Assembly (NCBI GenBank): GCA_028622995.1
Contig: JAJQJQ010000019.1
Location: 1,488,001 to 1,552,000 of the forward strand
DNA: 64,000 nt
Source of the DNA: Panagrolaimus kolymaensis
Taxonomy: Eukaryota; Nematoda; Chromadorea; Rhabditida; Panagrolaimidae
Direction of reading: 5' to 3'
Shown piece after piece: positions 25,178 to 37,632 of the stretch. Made by a program: the position numbers and the translations under genes. Under the pieces are notes generated by a model. It ran no database searches. It was given only the letters and a program-made list of their open reading frames with translations, and was not told where the DNA came from. Each line of letters starts with the position of its first letter. The stretch's first letter is position 1.

Positions 25178-26504
25178 TTATTGTGGATTCTTTTTGTATA
25201 ATAAATCATAATGACCAGGTCGGAAAAGCATAAATAGTTTAGGTTCGGATTCATCAGTAGAAAAATCATGGTGCCATCCACCCGAAGGAGCTTGAGATCG
25301 ATCCATATATTCGATACGAAGGCTTGTTTCTAAAACAACGAAGATAAAGGATGATTCAAAACAAGGATAAAGAAGCTTACTCAAACCATTAACTAAAGCA
25401 ATAATTGATAAATGATCACAATCTTTCCACATTGGTTCGATTTCATCAATGCAATATTGATCCAAAGTTCGTCCACCTTCAATAAATCCAGCATATTCGG
25501 TTTCATTTTCACGTAAATAACCAGAAGTGATAAGCCTAAAACATCAAAGTTATAACCAACAAAAGCTGAAGAAAGGAAGTTGTTTCATACCGCAAAAAGG
25601 CAACATAATAATTAGCTATTCCATCTTGATTAAGATCATCCATAAGAACATCATTGTTTTTAAAATTTTCTTTTATTGAATCAAGCAAAGTATCGATCTG
25701 AAAATTAAAGAATCAGCGATGAAAGATAATGATAAACTTACAGCATCACAAAAATCACCCGTTGTAAGTTCAGGAAAGTGTAAGTCGAATAATCGTTGCC
25801 GCCATCCTTTGCAAAGAGTTGTAAGTCTGAAAAAAGGAAATGTAAATAATGATGAAAAACTGTGATACGAATATAAAAATGAATGTTATAAGGTTGTAAT
25901 TGCTTTTCAAAAGCACATATGTTTCAGCATTATGAAAGACGTTTCAAATTTCCAACAACATCAAAAGCATTATTCTTCCATAAACAAGCAACTTTGATTA
26001 GCATTACAACCCATAGCTATTCACCAAGTTTTTATTTGACCAAATTAACTTACGCATCAAGTTCATCTCGATGTTCCAGTATACGTTCGATGAGTGCAGT
26101 TAGTACAGCTCGATAAAAACAATTTCCATCTCCACGAATCTTTCTGATATGTGAATATCTATTTGATAGTTCCTAAAAATGAACTTATTCAATCACAAAG
26201 TTAACAACAACAAAACGAAATGAATTTTACCAAAGCTTTTTTGAAATATTCAGGACTCGTAGCTTCATTATAATCCGAAATAAGTCCAATTTCGATTGTT
26301 TCTTTCTTTGCAACTAATGGTTGAGTTTGTCGAACCTAAAACATAACAAAAAGGTTTATCAATAGCAAAAATTAATGGAAAAATTACCTCATCTTCTATT
26401 TCTTGAATTTGTTGTTGAGATTGTTCATACATGGCTTGCTCAGATTCAGCTAATTGTTGAGCTAAAGTTTGATCAGCTTTCATTTGTTCATCTTCTCCAG
26501 ACAT
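25178..26504 (-). CDS. otub-1: Otubain-type ubiquitin thioesterase (OTUB1-like)
   Basis: This is a deubiquitinase of the OTU cysteine protease family, known for Lys48-linked chains. Seven exons (26388-26504, 26231-26335, 26054-26172, 25742-25826, 25591-25697, 25381-25535, 25178-25329) give 279 residues, near the 271 of human OTUB1. The catalytic block IRGDGNCFYRA places Asp89 and Cys92, and the His box RPGHYDLLY places His269; these match the human triad region (Asp88, Cys91, His265). The Gln-rich N-terminal 40 residues correspond to the flexible arm that in OTUB1 contacts E2 enzymes. A divergent gene starts 412 bp upstream, so the two share a promoter region. Confidence 0.93.
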
Positions 26505-26915
26505 GATTGATGCTGCTTCTTTGAATTTTTTGATACAATTGATAGAGAAATTTCTGGATATATAAATCTAAGAGAATGAAGATGAGATAAGCTACAGCAA
26601 CAAGGGATTTGATTGAGTTTGACGACGATGACGATGGATAAAAAAAGGTTCTTCTTATTCAAGCACTTGGAATAAAAAAAAAGTGAATGCAAGCGCAACA
26701 AAAAAAAAATATGCGAGGCAATTTTTCGTTTGAAGAGTTCAAATTTGTGAAACTTGCAAACTTTTTTCAAACAAAAATCAGTCATTTTTTTGAAGTAAAA
26801 AATCTTTGAAAATTTGCATATTTTTACTTTTTATCATTTTTTTTCTCGATCGCGTTTTTTTCTTTCTTTGTTAGTTATTCGAGTTTCTCAAACTACTTGT
26901 GTTCTCTTTCTTTCA
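26505..26915. promoter_or_regulatory. Shared upstream region of two divergent genes
   Basis: This 411-bp stretch separates the otubain and membrane-protein starts. It is T-rich on the plus side with pyrimidine tracts just before 26916. No specific binding site can be claimed; the promoter role is inferred from position. Confidence 0.4.
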
Positions 26916-28797
26916 ATGTTATTCATTCAAAAAACTTTTATAGTTATTGTTTCATCGTTTCTGTTGATTACAATATTTGGTGATGAAACTGATGAATCAA
27001 AATGGGCTTCAATTGATACCGATCGAAATCATCTTCCATTTCTTGAAAGTTCATATCCTGGTGAATGTCCTGATGGTTCAATATGTCGAATGATGTATCT
27101 TACTTTTGTTGTACCAAAGATGTCAAAAGTTGATAAACATTTATATAATTTTGATTATGGTCTTTTACATTGTTCTTCTGTATTCTCAGATAATGTGGAA
27201 TTGATTTTAAATGGAAATCAAGCAACGTAAGTTAATGGACAATGTTTTTGTTATTGGATGTTATATGTTTGGTTTTAAATATGACTTATACCTATGGGGT
27301 TATTGCTACAATTAAAGGAGTACCATAGTCTTGGAAGCTGCCATCAATCTTTGCGACTAATTTTCTTGACTAATGCTGCTACTTTTCTTTTCAGATTTCT
27401 CGTCAATATAAATCTCAATAACAACAACGACGAAGATCAAGGAATCGATAATGACGTTCAATTTGGTATGCAACCAGGACAAGTAATGAATTGTTTGTCA
27501 TCATATTTACTTTCTGATACATCCATCATGTTTTCACAGCCGTTTACTGGGACTCAAATTCAAAGCTACACTGAAAGGTATGGGACTTCTTTTTTTCTGT
27601 TGTTGAGTAAACATTGAATTGTGAGAGAGCTTGACTAATGAGAAAGCTTTATTGTGTCGATGTGTTACTTACAGTAATTTTTGGATGATGTATTACCAAA
27701 TGTTCAAATGTTTGGTTGCTTTAGTCTTTGTTTGCTACTGCTATAGCTGCTTTTGTTACACATTCTTACCGTAGCCATTGCTTGCTTTTTCATGTATTTT
27801 ACTTTAATGGTCCATTTTTAGGCGTGATTACCGCCGTTATCTTCCAATCTCTGATAAATTTGAAATTATTCATGAAACATCAAACAACCTTCGAGAATTC
27901 AATGCTTCAATCAACATTTTATTTCCACGAACTCTTAATCCTAAAGTTGAATTTGATTGTTGTCGTTCATTATTTTGGCATGTTGGTTATGGACTTCAGG
28001 TATTTATGGAAGAATGCAAACTTGGATGTAAAATTGGTCGATCATGGGGTGATAAACTTGAACCTGAAGAATTAGAAACTTCACCAATTCATCGTTGGAA
28101 AGAAATTTATTCATCTGAATTCTTTATGCCTGGTGATCCTGATTTCGTTGAAGCTGCTTCTAGAGTAAAAAGACATGATGATTTGGATATCGATGAAAAT
28201 AATGTTGCTGGAGTTAATGGTATCAAACGTAAAAGAGAAATCGAAGAGACTAAAGAGGAAAAGAAGAAGCCAAAAGAAGAAGATGTATGTCGAAGCTATC
28301 TTTTACTTTCCTCACTCACGCTTCTTTATTTCAGGAACAAAAAACAACTGATTTTCAAACTCCATTTTTCATCCTTCTTGGTCTTTATGCTGGTTTATCA
28401 ATTTTCATCCTTCTCTTCCTCATTGGCTTGCTTTTACTTTATTTGAATAAAAAGAAACGAATGCAACAACAACAAAAACGAAAACCAAAAGAAGCAACAA
28501 ATCTTGAAGAAAATAAGAAACACATCCATCTTGATAATGCTGCTGGTGGTGATAAACAACAACAACAACTCAAAGAAGTCAAAAAGAAAAATGAAAAGAA
28601 AATCATCAATGTTGTTGATAATAATAATAAAAAGAAAAATGAAAATGGTAAAGTCGTTTCTTCATTGACAAATGATTTTGATATTCCAAATTTTTCATTT
28701 TTTAGTCAAATCTCAAGTTGAAGAAATCCTTCCTGTCGTTGTTGTTAATGATGATGATAAAAAGAAAAAGAAGGTTATAACATTGAAGAAAAAATGA
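26916..28797 (+). CDS. Type I membrane protein, unknown family
   Basis: The exons are 26916-27226, 27395-27577, 27822-28284, 28335-28647 and 28706-28797. They sum to 1362 nt, giving 453 residues. The N-terminus is a signal peptide (FIVIVSSFLLITIFG). The ectodomain carries Cys residues, several Asn/Asp-rich loops and a furin-like SRVKR site near residue 250. A transmembrane helix at about 330-356 (LLGLYAGLSIFILLFLIGLLL) is followed by a Lys/Gln-rich cytoplasmic tail. If the last intron (28648-28705) is not removed, the protein instead ends at 28721; I prefer splicing because the final exon then reads acidic-then-basic without interruption. The family is not recognised. Confidence 0.6.
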
Positions 28798-30132
28798 AAT
28801 ATTTATTTGTATTGTCTTTTTATGTTTTGATGTGTAATAAATAATAATAAATGTTTATAAATTTATTAGAATACTGTAGCTTACTTTTTATGAATTTGTT
28901 GTTACTATTTTTTTGTTTTTTGTTCGAAAGAAATAAGTTTTGACTTGCAAAAATTGTCTTGGAAAAAAGCTTTGAATTAGCAAAGAAAAATGTTGTAATA
29001 TAAAAATGTTTGAAATGATAAATGAAAAATCGAACCAATGACTTTTAAGAAATTCCTTTTCAACTTTTTGTGTGGCCAGCCAGACTTTGTTTATTAGCTT
29101 TAATATAAAAAAAAAGTCTAGCGTTCGTTAAACCCTAATTAAAATTTTTTATTACATCCGATAAAAATTGAGGAGGTATGTACATATAAAACTGTCAATA
29201 AATTATTGATCAATCAATCGACTGATTTTTTTGATAGCTGCTAACATGGATTTTAGCTTTGATGGTTGTTCGTAGAAATTTGAAACACTTTATTCTGCTA
29301 CAGTAAGCCTCAAACATAAGGATGTAAATTTTTGAGTGATCAATGAACTTTTATTATTTTAACGAAGCTAGTTTCTCAAATAAATGACCGACGACGATTG
29401 ATCAAATATAAAAAAAGGGTTTAAAAGTGTCCCATTTCATTTTATTTTATGTTTTGGCGATCACTGACTGATAAGAAGATGATGCTCCACCGTCCACAAC
29501 TCAGTCAATGGCTAGTAGTAAAAAGCAAATGTTAAAAAGTGAAAAGATGAACTTTCTTCTGCCAATCCAAAGAAAAAAAGAGTGCAAAATATTCATCTTT
29601 TTTTTCTCATCGCCTCCTTCGACAAATTGAGAGAATACAGAGAGGAGAAAAGTTCGAAGATGGAAAAAAATAAGCTTATCACGCTTTTTTTTTCTTTAAC
29701 CTCCACCACCGCTCATTTTTCTTCTTCTTCTTCATAGTTAGTTATCAGCAGCAGTAGTATTAACGATGGCCATATAAATTATATTGAAATTTTTCAAATG
29801 AAAAAAAAAGAATTATGTCTATCACTCATATTTTTATTTTCCACCGGTGTTTGCTTGCTTGCTTATTTATTTCCCCATCAAAGGCAGTAACGTGGTAGTG
29901 GCATAGGAAAAAGAGAAGATTAAGATTATTAGGTGGTGTTTTGGATCGTCCTCGTTTGATATTATAATCCGCTTCTTTTTTGGCTGGCACAACTTAAAAT
30001 TATTTTTTAAGAAAAATATAAAAAGCAAGAAAGTTTTTATTTTTATTTTTTATGGAAATTGTTTTATTAGCCTAAAAATATTTTTTGTTATTGTTGTTTA
30101 TCGAATGTTTAATTTTTGAAAAAAAAAAAATA
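28798..30132. other. Intergenic, no gene seen
   Basis: This region is AT-rich and includes the 3' UTR of the membrane-protein gene (AATAATAATAA near 28838) and the upstream region of the transporter. It has a few isolated AACTG copies (for example near 29189), purine/pyrimidine tracts around 29640-29730 and no convincing open frame or RNA gene. Confidence 0.5.
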
Positions 30133-33100
30133 ATGAAGAAATCCACTGAAATTCCTCCTGAACCTCAAGATATCGCGGATGCGGCTGGAACGCGTCCGGG
30201 ATCAGTGTTAAAATCAATGAATTATGCAAATTTAGATGCTGAAAAAGTTTTAACTAATTTTGGCACTTTTGGTCCATATCAAGTAAGTCGAGAAGATAAA
30301 AAAAAATAGCGGAAATACAATCTTCGTGGTTGAACACTTTTTATCGAAAAAAAATCGTGGCGAGATTCCCCGTCACAGAATTTTTTTAAATTTAAATTTT
30401 TGTTAAATTAAAATTGAAAAAATTAATTTTTTTTAGATGTTTGTTTATGCCATGGCAAATCTAGGTTTTTTCCTATTTGCATGTGAAACCATGATATTTT
30501 CATTGATTGCAGAAACCCCAGAATTTTATTGCCGTGATCAAGCGTTTATGGAATCATCAACAGCAACAAATAATTATTTACAAAGTTTTTCAAGTATTAA
30601 TTCAACAACAACATTTGGAAAAGATGTTTGTGAATATAATATTCCTGAAACAAATATAACCAAATTTTGTAAACATTTTGAATATCCCGAAGGCAAAGAT
30701 AAAACATTAAATTCTGGAGTAAGATTTTCATATTTTTTTTTAAAAAGAGTCTAAGAACGAGAAAAAAAACTGATTATGAAATAGCAAATATATGGATGCC
30801 GAAATACTAAAATTAAAATTTTATGAAAAACTATTTTTTAATTAATTCACAAAAATTTCGCTCTAAGACTCTACGTTTCTCTCATTTTTTCGTGCCAAAA
30901 CCAAAATCTTTTTTTAAAACTTTTTTAAATCTTTAATTTTTCCAACGTTTTTTTTAGTTTGATTTAATTTGTGAAAATGACGAAAATTCAATTCCATTTC
31001 CATTTTTTGGTCCAATAAGATTAACCCCAGAATTGAGTATGTCCACATTCATGCTCGGTTCAATGATTTTCACTCCCATCCTTTCTCAACTTGCTGATCA
31101 ATATGGTCGTCGAATAACTTATTTATTACCTCTTTGGATGACGGTGATTGCTAATGTTGGATGTGCCTTTGCTCCAACATATTTAATTTTTATTATTTGT
31201 CGATTTATTGCTGGAGTTGGAACTGCTGTAAGTAAATAATTTTTTGATCCCAAAACGAATTAGTGCACAAGATTACAATGTAAAAAAATAAAAGGCTGTT
31301 CATGAAAAAAACTGTAGACGGCTGAAGAGATTAAATTTTAAGTGATTTGGCTTTTAGACGGCTAATGAGATTAAATTTTTTATTGATTTCAATAAATTAT
31401 TTTAAATGTTACAATGAAACAAACAGCCGCGCACCGTCTTCGATTTTTATTACCAAACTTCTTTTTCAAGAATTTTTAAAAAAAAATTTTGTTTTATAAA
31501 ACAAAAAAGCTAACTCGCATATTCGGCAAGATTTTTAATGTAAAAATCTTCTGGTGTAAAATGAAAAAAAATAATTATAAAGTCAGTTACAAAATTTTTG
31601 AAGTTTTTTATTAAATTTTTCTATTAATTTCCGAAACAAAACATGTTTAAAAATTGGTAATTTGTTTTAAGCAAATAATTTAAATATAGTTAATTGTCCA
31701 ACCAAAATTTTAATAACTGTTAAAAATCGAAGACGGTGCGCGGCTGTTTGTTTCATTGTAACATTTAAAATAATTTATTGAAATTAATAAGAAATTTAAT
31801 CTCATTAGCCGTCTAAAAGCCAAATCACTTAAAATTTAATCTCTTCAGCCGTCTACAGTTTTTTTCTCCTGAACAGCCTTTTGTTTTTTTACATTGTAAT
31901 CTTGTGCACTAATCTCTTGAGCCGTCTGCAACAATAATTATAATACTAGAAGCTCCGCCGATCTCCGCTTGGCGATGTTACTTGTTCTATTGAAAAATAC
32001 AAAATTGACACTCATATTAATGCCTATGTTTTTATAATAATTTTTCAAAAAAAATTTTGTTTTGATTTTTAAATAATCAAAGCTTTTCCCAAGCAATCGT
32101 GACTATTTTAATCACTTTATTTTCAATAACGAAATCCTAAAAATTGAAACATGAGTAAGCTTTTGAAACTCTTTTTGGCAAAAATCTAAAGAAAATAAGT
32201 TTTTCGGTCTAATTTTATTGTATTATTGAATTTGTCAGAAGCTAATTAACTTTGTCGATGATTTTGCTTATTGAAATTTGACAAAAAAAAATTAAAATGG
32301 TAACTTTGTTTTTTGCCAAAATCTAAATAAACAATGAACCATTAAAAATTTATACCAGCTTGTGGGCAATTCGCAAAAAGTTAAGGTTCCAGCCATTGAA
32401 CAAGCTAGTTAATTCATGTAATTTGCGCAACAAGCAAAACCAGGTTTTTGCTGTTTTTTTTATGTATATGAGAATTACACAAATCATTTCATCGCGCTTG
32501 GAAATGAAAGTTTAACTTCATTCACATTTAGGCAAATTTTTATGGTAAATTTTCTATTTTACTATAAAAGATTTCAAGATAAGATACAAAAAAATCATTA
32601 AAAACCGTTAAAAAAATTAGGCTTTCATTTCATAATTAAGCAACTTAATATTCTCAAAATAAGTTTAATTTATGAATATTTCATTAAAAATTTGCATAAT
32701 TTATATTATGAAAACATTAAAAATCATAAAAAAATGTTTAGATATCCTTAATTAAATTAAAACTATTGAAAAAAAGATAGGGGGATTCGAACCTATGAAA
32801 AAGAAAACCACAAAATTTGCGCCTTTCACGCCTACGCCACACAACAATCAAGTAATAATAATCTTTAGCTAATGATATTTTTACTCTAAATCAAAATATT
32901 TAAATTTCCATAGCGGCATAATGCTATTTTTTTGTGATGTTTTTTTACGATAGCTTACTCTTAGACGTAATTGAGGGTGGAGAAAACGATTTTTATAACC
33001 AAAATATGTGGTTACTTTGCTGCAACGCTCAGCGGGACATTGTGAACTTTTAAAATGTTGTGATTAAGAACTTTTTTCATATACTTCCTTCTATTTTTTT

Positions 33101-35568
33101 TTTAAATTCGTCAATGCGACGAAAAATTGACCCTAGAGAGCCCTCTAATATCAACAAAACCACGCGAAATTAAAAAAATCATAAATTTCGGTTAGCAGAT
33201 CGGGCGAACTGATTACTAAAACAGCCGCACCCCTCGCTTCGCTCGGGGTGCGGCGGGATTTTTTTTTATTATATAAATTAATTATTAATTTTCAAAAATA
33301 TTTTTAGGGAGTTGGAACAATTGGTTTTGTAATAATTCTTGAAACCGTAGCTCCTGCATTTCGTTCCCATACCCCATTGGTTTCAACAATAGTTTGGGTT
33401 TCTGGTTATACCATCGTTGGAATAGTTCATATGGCATTTGAATCATGGAGAGTTCAATATTTTATTTTATCTGCACCATTTTTACTTACTTTTAGCTTTT
33501 ATTGGTTGGTTTTTTTAATTTATTTATTTTTAATTTTCAAAAAATATATTATAAAAACTTTTTAACGAATTATTCATGTTTTTTTCTTTAGGTTAGTTCC
33601 TGAATCCCTTCATTGGATGGTTACCCATGAAAAGCATGAAGGCGTTTCTTCATATATCAAACGATCGAGTAAATATAATCGTCGACATATAGATTTGGAA
33701 ATTTGTCGATCTTCAACAACTCCTTCACTTGAAACAACTGAAGAAGTCCTTGAAATTTCATCTTCCCACGAAAACGAAAAACCACCGATTCCTAATACGA
33801 AAGATGCACATAAACGAAGTTTCATAGATATATTTAAAAGTCCACCCATGATATTTCAATTATTTTCCCATTGTTTTATTATGATTGTAATGAATTTCAC
33901 TTATTGGGCTTTATCCCTTTATTCCACGGATTTACATCCAAATAAAATGATTGGTTATTTCCTTTCTGGTTTCGTTGAACTTCCCGCAGCTGGAGCAATA
34001 TTTTTATTGGTTTATATGGGAAGAAAAACGGTTACATCCATAGCTTTATTTGCTCAAGCTGCAGCTATGTTTATTGCATGCTTTTTTCCGGGTTAGTTGG
34101 TTTTTTAGTTTTTAAATTTTTGTAGTTTCAATATTCGCTTTTAAAATTATTTTTGACGATTTTTTGATTTCTTGGTTTTTTGCAACTCATCGGGCCACCC
34201 ACTTTTTTTGATAAAAATAATAAGAAAAAAAATTAGCAGAGAAAAGAAAGTATTTAATTAAATTTTGTTGGCTGCTGTTTAAATATTGCACAATTTAGGT
34301 TTTTTATTTTAAAATTATTTGAATGAAACACAATTAATTTTTTATATTTTATTTAAGTTTCTGGAATTCTGCATTTTTTGTTGTGTTTTATTTTTTGTGG
34401 TTTCATTGGTTTTTTCCTAAGCATCAAAAAATCAAACATGTAGGCGAAAATGGAAAAAAGACAGCAAAAAATTTTATATGAATGAAATATAAAAAAAATT
34501 TGTGATTTGATATTTGATTTTCCGTTTTTTTGTGTTGAAGCTAAAATTAGGGTTTTTCTTTGGTGGGAGGAAAAAAAAAAGGAATTTTAATTAATGAAAA
34601 TACATAGTTTCTTGCAAAAAGATGCAAAATACAAAAACACAAAATGATGAGTTTTTTTATTTTTACATACAAAAAATAAAATTGTTGAAAAGTAATTCGC
34701 CTCCTGCGCTTTTGATTTTTCTGCAATCCTGCCATTTCCATAATAAGCATGCCAAAAATACAAAATGAAATATTATTCCATGGAAATCACTCATGAAAAA
34801 AAACATTGCAAATAAATAATTAAAAAAACATAACCACCTTAAAATTTCGCGAGAATACTCCAAGAAATAAATTTTTTTTTTATTTCATCCAAAAAATTTG
34901 GGGTCATTTTTAAAACTGAATTATTAATTTTAATAAAAATCTTTAAAATTTATACTTTAGAAATTATAAAAAATGCATTTTTTTAATTTAATATTAAACC
35001 TAAATATTTTTTTAAGGTAAAAACATGATAGCCATGAGTTTATTTTTATTGGTAAAGGTTTTTAATTCGGTTGCATGGGTGGCTGAACCTTTGCTGGTTG
35101 GAGAGATGAGTCCCACATCTACACGAAATATGGTTTATGGAATTATTGGATTTGTTGGTGAAACTGGTTCCATCATTGCTCCATATTTTAATCGACTCGT
35201 AAGTCTCGCTTTTTATTTTTAAATTTTTTGTTTTAATATTCAAATTTTTTTTCTCCATTTTGTAGAAAGCTATTCATGAAGCCGCTCCAGCTATGGCTGT
35301 AGCTTTGATGTCCTTGATCGCTGGATTACTTGCCCTTTGTTCGCCTGAAACTAAAGATAAACCCATGCCTGAAGATATTGCAGATTTTGATCCCGGCACA
35401 GTTTATATATGGCTTTTTGGAGACAACAAAAAAACTACCACAGTGAATTCTAAAACTCTAAATAAAAATATCAAACAACACGCTGCTGCAGTAAAGTCAG
35501 ATTCAGAAAAGCCACTACTTTTGACTCCACCAAACATTATTATTGAAAATGATGATTTAAAAAAATAA
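30133..35568 (+). CDS. Organic cation/anion transporter-like MFS carrier (SLC22 type)
   Basis: The exons are 30133-30282, 30437-30718, 30958-31227, 33308-33504, 33592-34091, 35017-35198 and 35266-35568. They sum to 1884 nt, giving 627 residues. The layout is that of SLC22: helix 1 (GFFLFACETMIFSLIA), a large Cys-containing extracellular loop, and the MFS motif LADQYGRR after helix 2 at about residue 189. LVPESLHWM (about 300), the counterpart of the SLC22 PESPRWL motif, comes before the central cytoplasmic loop. The second half has helices ending in SPETKDKPMPE. The family moves organic cations, carnitine or anions across the plasma membrane; the substrate cannot be told. Intron 3 (2080 bp) holds several repeats and a hAT-like MITE sits just after the stop codon. 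Confidence 0.85.
31259..31913. mobile_element. Foldback element (long inverted repeat) in transporter intron 3
   Basis: The left arm (about 31259-31450) is the reverse complement of the right arm (about 31721-31913) over about 190 bp with few mismatches; about 270 bp of loop separates them. The arms contain repeated AGACGGCT..(A/T)GAGATTA modules, and CCGCGCACCGTCTTCG lies at the inner ends. Beyond 31913 the right side continues with one more module (CTCTTGAGCCGTCTG) that the left side lacks, so the left tip is truncated or diverged and no target duplication can be read. It is probably a non-autonomous DNA element; no transposase is present. Confidence 0.75.
32770..32850 (-). other. tRNA-like relic with Pol III A and B boxes
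   Basis: Read on the minus strand, TGGCGTAGGCG resembles an A box, and GGTTCGAATCC about 45 nt later is a perfect B box, followed by a T-run. No convincing acceptor stem or anticodon arm folds, so it is not a functional tRNA as I read it. A tRNA-derived SINE head or a tRNA pseudogene is most likely. Confidence 0.4.
33224..33254. repeat. GC-rich hairpin
   Basis: GCCGCACCCC and GGGGTGCGGC form a perfect 10-bp stem around a CGCTTCGCTCG loop, followed by a T-run. It stands out in DNA that is about three-quarters A+T and sits 50 bp before an exon acceptor. It is probably the tip or core of a small inverted-repeat transposon. Confidence 0.6.
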
Positions 35569-35583
35569 AACATTATCCGTAGT

Positions 35584-35808
35584 CAGAGCTGTTCAATCTC
35601 TTTTTAAAGCGATGAACTCTTTACGTTTTGCCAACGATTCAAAAAAAAGAGAATCTCTTTTCACTTCGCTTTCATAAAGAGACGCTTCTCTTTTCAAAAA
35701 GAGACGTTTCGCTTTCAATAAAGCGAAGTGAAAAGAGATTCTCTTTTTTTTGAATCGTTGGCAAAACGTAAAGAGTTCATCGCTTTAAAAAGAGATTGAA
35801 CAGCTCTG
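35584..35808. mobile_element. hAT-type MITE, 225 bp, with 8-bp target duplication
   Basis: The ends CAGAGCTGTTC and GAACAGCTCTG are perfect inverted repeats, and the inverted homology extends over about 85 bp of each arm. TCCGTAGT flanks it on both sides (35576-35583 and 35809-35816). An 8-bp duplication plus a CAGxG end is diagnostic of the hAT superfamily. It sits 16 bp after the transporter stop codon, in the presumed 3' UTR. There is no coding capacity. Confidence 0.88.
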
Positions 35809-35816
35809 TCCGTAGT

Positions 35817-36510
35817 CAATGATATAAAAATAAAACAAATAAAAATAAAATTTATTTATGTCGTCGGGTATTCTTGCCATTATTATTTTAATTTATTTTT
35901 GTATGTACCTAAATTTTGTGTCTATTTTTTTTTTCACCATAGTAAATTTCGTTTTGATTTTCAGTTTTTTTCATAATTTTTTTAATAAATACGCAAATAA
36001 AGAAATTTCTGAATCTATTACAAAACTAAACAAAAAAGAATGAGAGAAAATGAATATATTATCTAGCAAAAATTTTGAGAGAGAAGTTTCATAATATTTT
36101 TTTCTATTTTGCAAATCTTAATTTTTTTTTCTTCAAAAAACCTTAATTTTAATTTTTTTTCTACAGTATTTGAAAATATAAATAAATTCTTTATTCAAAA
36201 AGCCAATGATCAGTTTTTCTGTGTTTTTTTACTCGAAAAATTTCTAATGTTTTCCAACAAAAATAAATGTAGTCCGTCGTCGTCCAACTTTATTATCATT
36301 TTTCATATATATTTTCTTCATTAGGATTGTCCAGGTCCTAACAAACAACAATAAAATAAAAAACTATCTATCAAAAAAATTTAAAAAAAGCTTAAATTAA
36401 ATACAAGAATGGTTTTAAGGTATTAATTATTTGATTCCCATAGTTTAAAAAGGTTTCTTCAAGCTGTTAGAAAAAAAATTTAGATAATGAGAAGCGTCTT
36501 TTTTTTTTGT
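35817..36510. other. Intergenic, no gene seen
   Basis: This holds convergent 3' flanks of the transporter and the ShK gene. AATAAAA runs at about 35826-35850 are the likely polyadenylation signals of the transporter. The rest is T-rich with no supported feature. Confidence 0.5.
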
Positions 36511-37632
36511 TTAGCAAAGATTACAACTTCTTGCACAATATGCCCGACGTTGTTCGATGGTATAAAATGCATTGGAGCAAAAACCATTTCCAACCCATGT
36601 AGCACAACTTGAATTTGCATCAACGCAATTTGTTGTTGATGAAGCGGCTGAGCTGCATCGATTACAAGTTCTTGGACATTTTTGAGTCATTAAAGTAAAA
36701 TAAACTGAATTATTGCAAAGTGCTTGATTCGTGGCGCAATTAGTTGCAACATCCAAACATATCCTCGAAGTTGATGGAGCAATTGTTGGCGCTACTGTAA
36801 CTGGAGCAGCTGAAGCACACGCTTGACAAGTTTTAGGGCCTTGTTCTAACATTAATGAACGAAAATTGATATCATTACATAGTTGTTTCATATCGGCACA
36901 ACCCGAATTGGTATCCCTGCAATTTGTTCCAGCATTGCAAAGTCCACAAGTGGCAGGACAATATTCGGTTAAAACTGTTGTCCAATTTGATTGTTTACAA
37001 TATCGAGTTCGAGTTGAACAATCCCATGGAGCAACTATAAAATACATATTATTCTTTTTTATTTAAAATCTTCAAATTTGTATATTTTAAAAAAAATATT
37101 TTCCCTCGAGAAATTTTCAAGTTTTATGTTTAAAAAAAATTCTTTGGAATTGAAACTTGAGATTTTTTCTTTAAAAAACTTGGATTTGAAAATTTGCATA
37201 ATTAATAGTAAAATATTTATAATTTACATATTTTTGCAAAAATTGAATCTCGAAAGTTTGTGTTTTTTCCTAACTTTTTTTGTTGCAAAATTTCTCAAAT
37301 TTAAATTTAAAAAACAAAAACTTACATTCGCTATCTTCACAATTATACTCGGGGGTTTCACAACAAATTTTGCATGTTTTTGCGCATGTTAAAGCCACAG
37401 ATGAAATATCTTCGTTGTCACAAAGTGGAGGACGAGTTGCATCATCTCCACCAGTGAAAATGGCAGCACACGTAGTCGCTTCATCATTACAAATAGTTGC
37501 GGATGGAAGAAAAGTGGCATCAGGATTTTGGCATCGAAGAGGGGGTGGAGGTGGATCTTGGGCTCTTACCATGATCATCATGGCACAACAAATACCGATA
37601 AAGATTATTGTTGGGACTTGTTTCATCATCAT
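36511..37632 (-). CDS. Secreted multi-ShK (SXC) domain protein
   Basis: The exons are 37326-37632 and 36511-37034, giving 276 residues. Residues 1-24 are a signal peptide (IIFIGICCAMMIMVRA). Five six-Cys ShK/SXC-type modules follow. Each closes with a Cys-x3-Cys-x2-Cys tail (for example CPATCGLC, CPRTCNRC, CARSCNLC), and most open with an acidic Cys-x-Asp. A short Ala/Pro/Thr linker separates modules 3 and 4. The proline run after the signal (PPPPPL) is typical of nematode secreted ShK proteins. Such proteins act extracellularly; roles proposed for the family include surface coat, channel modulation and astacin-linked structure, and none can be chosen here. The first module is atypical in spacing. 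A TTTTTAG acceptor-like site lies 16 bp upstream of the start. Confidence 0.85.

Noticed and set aside
32770..32850. Functional tRNA gene
   Set aside because: No acceptor stem or seven-base anticodon loop can be drawn although the B box is perfect.
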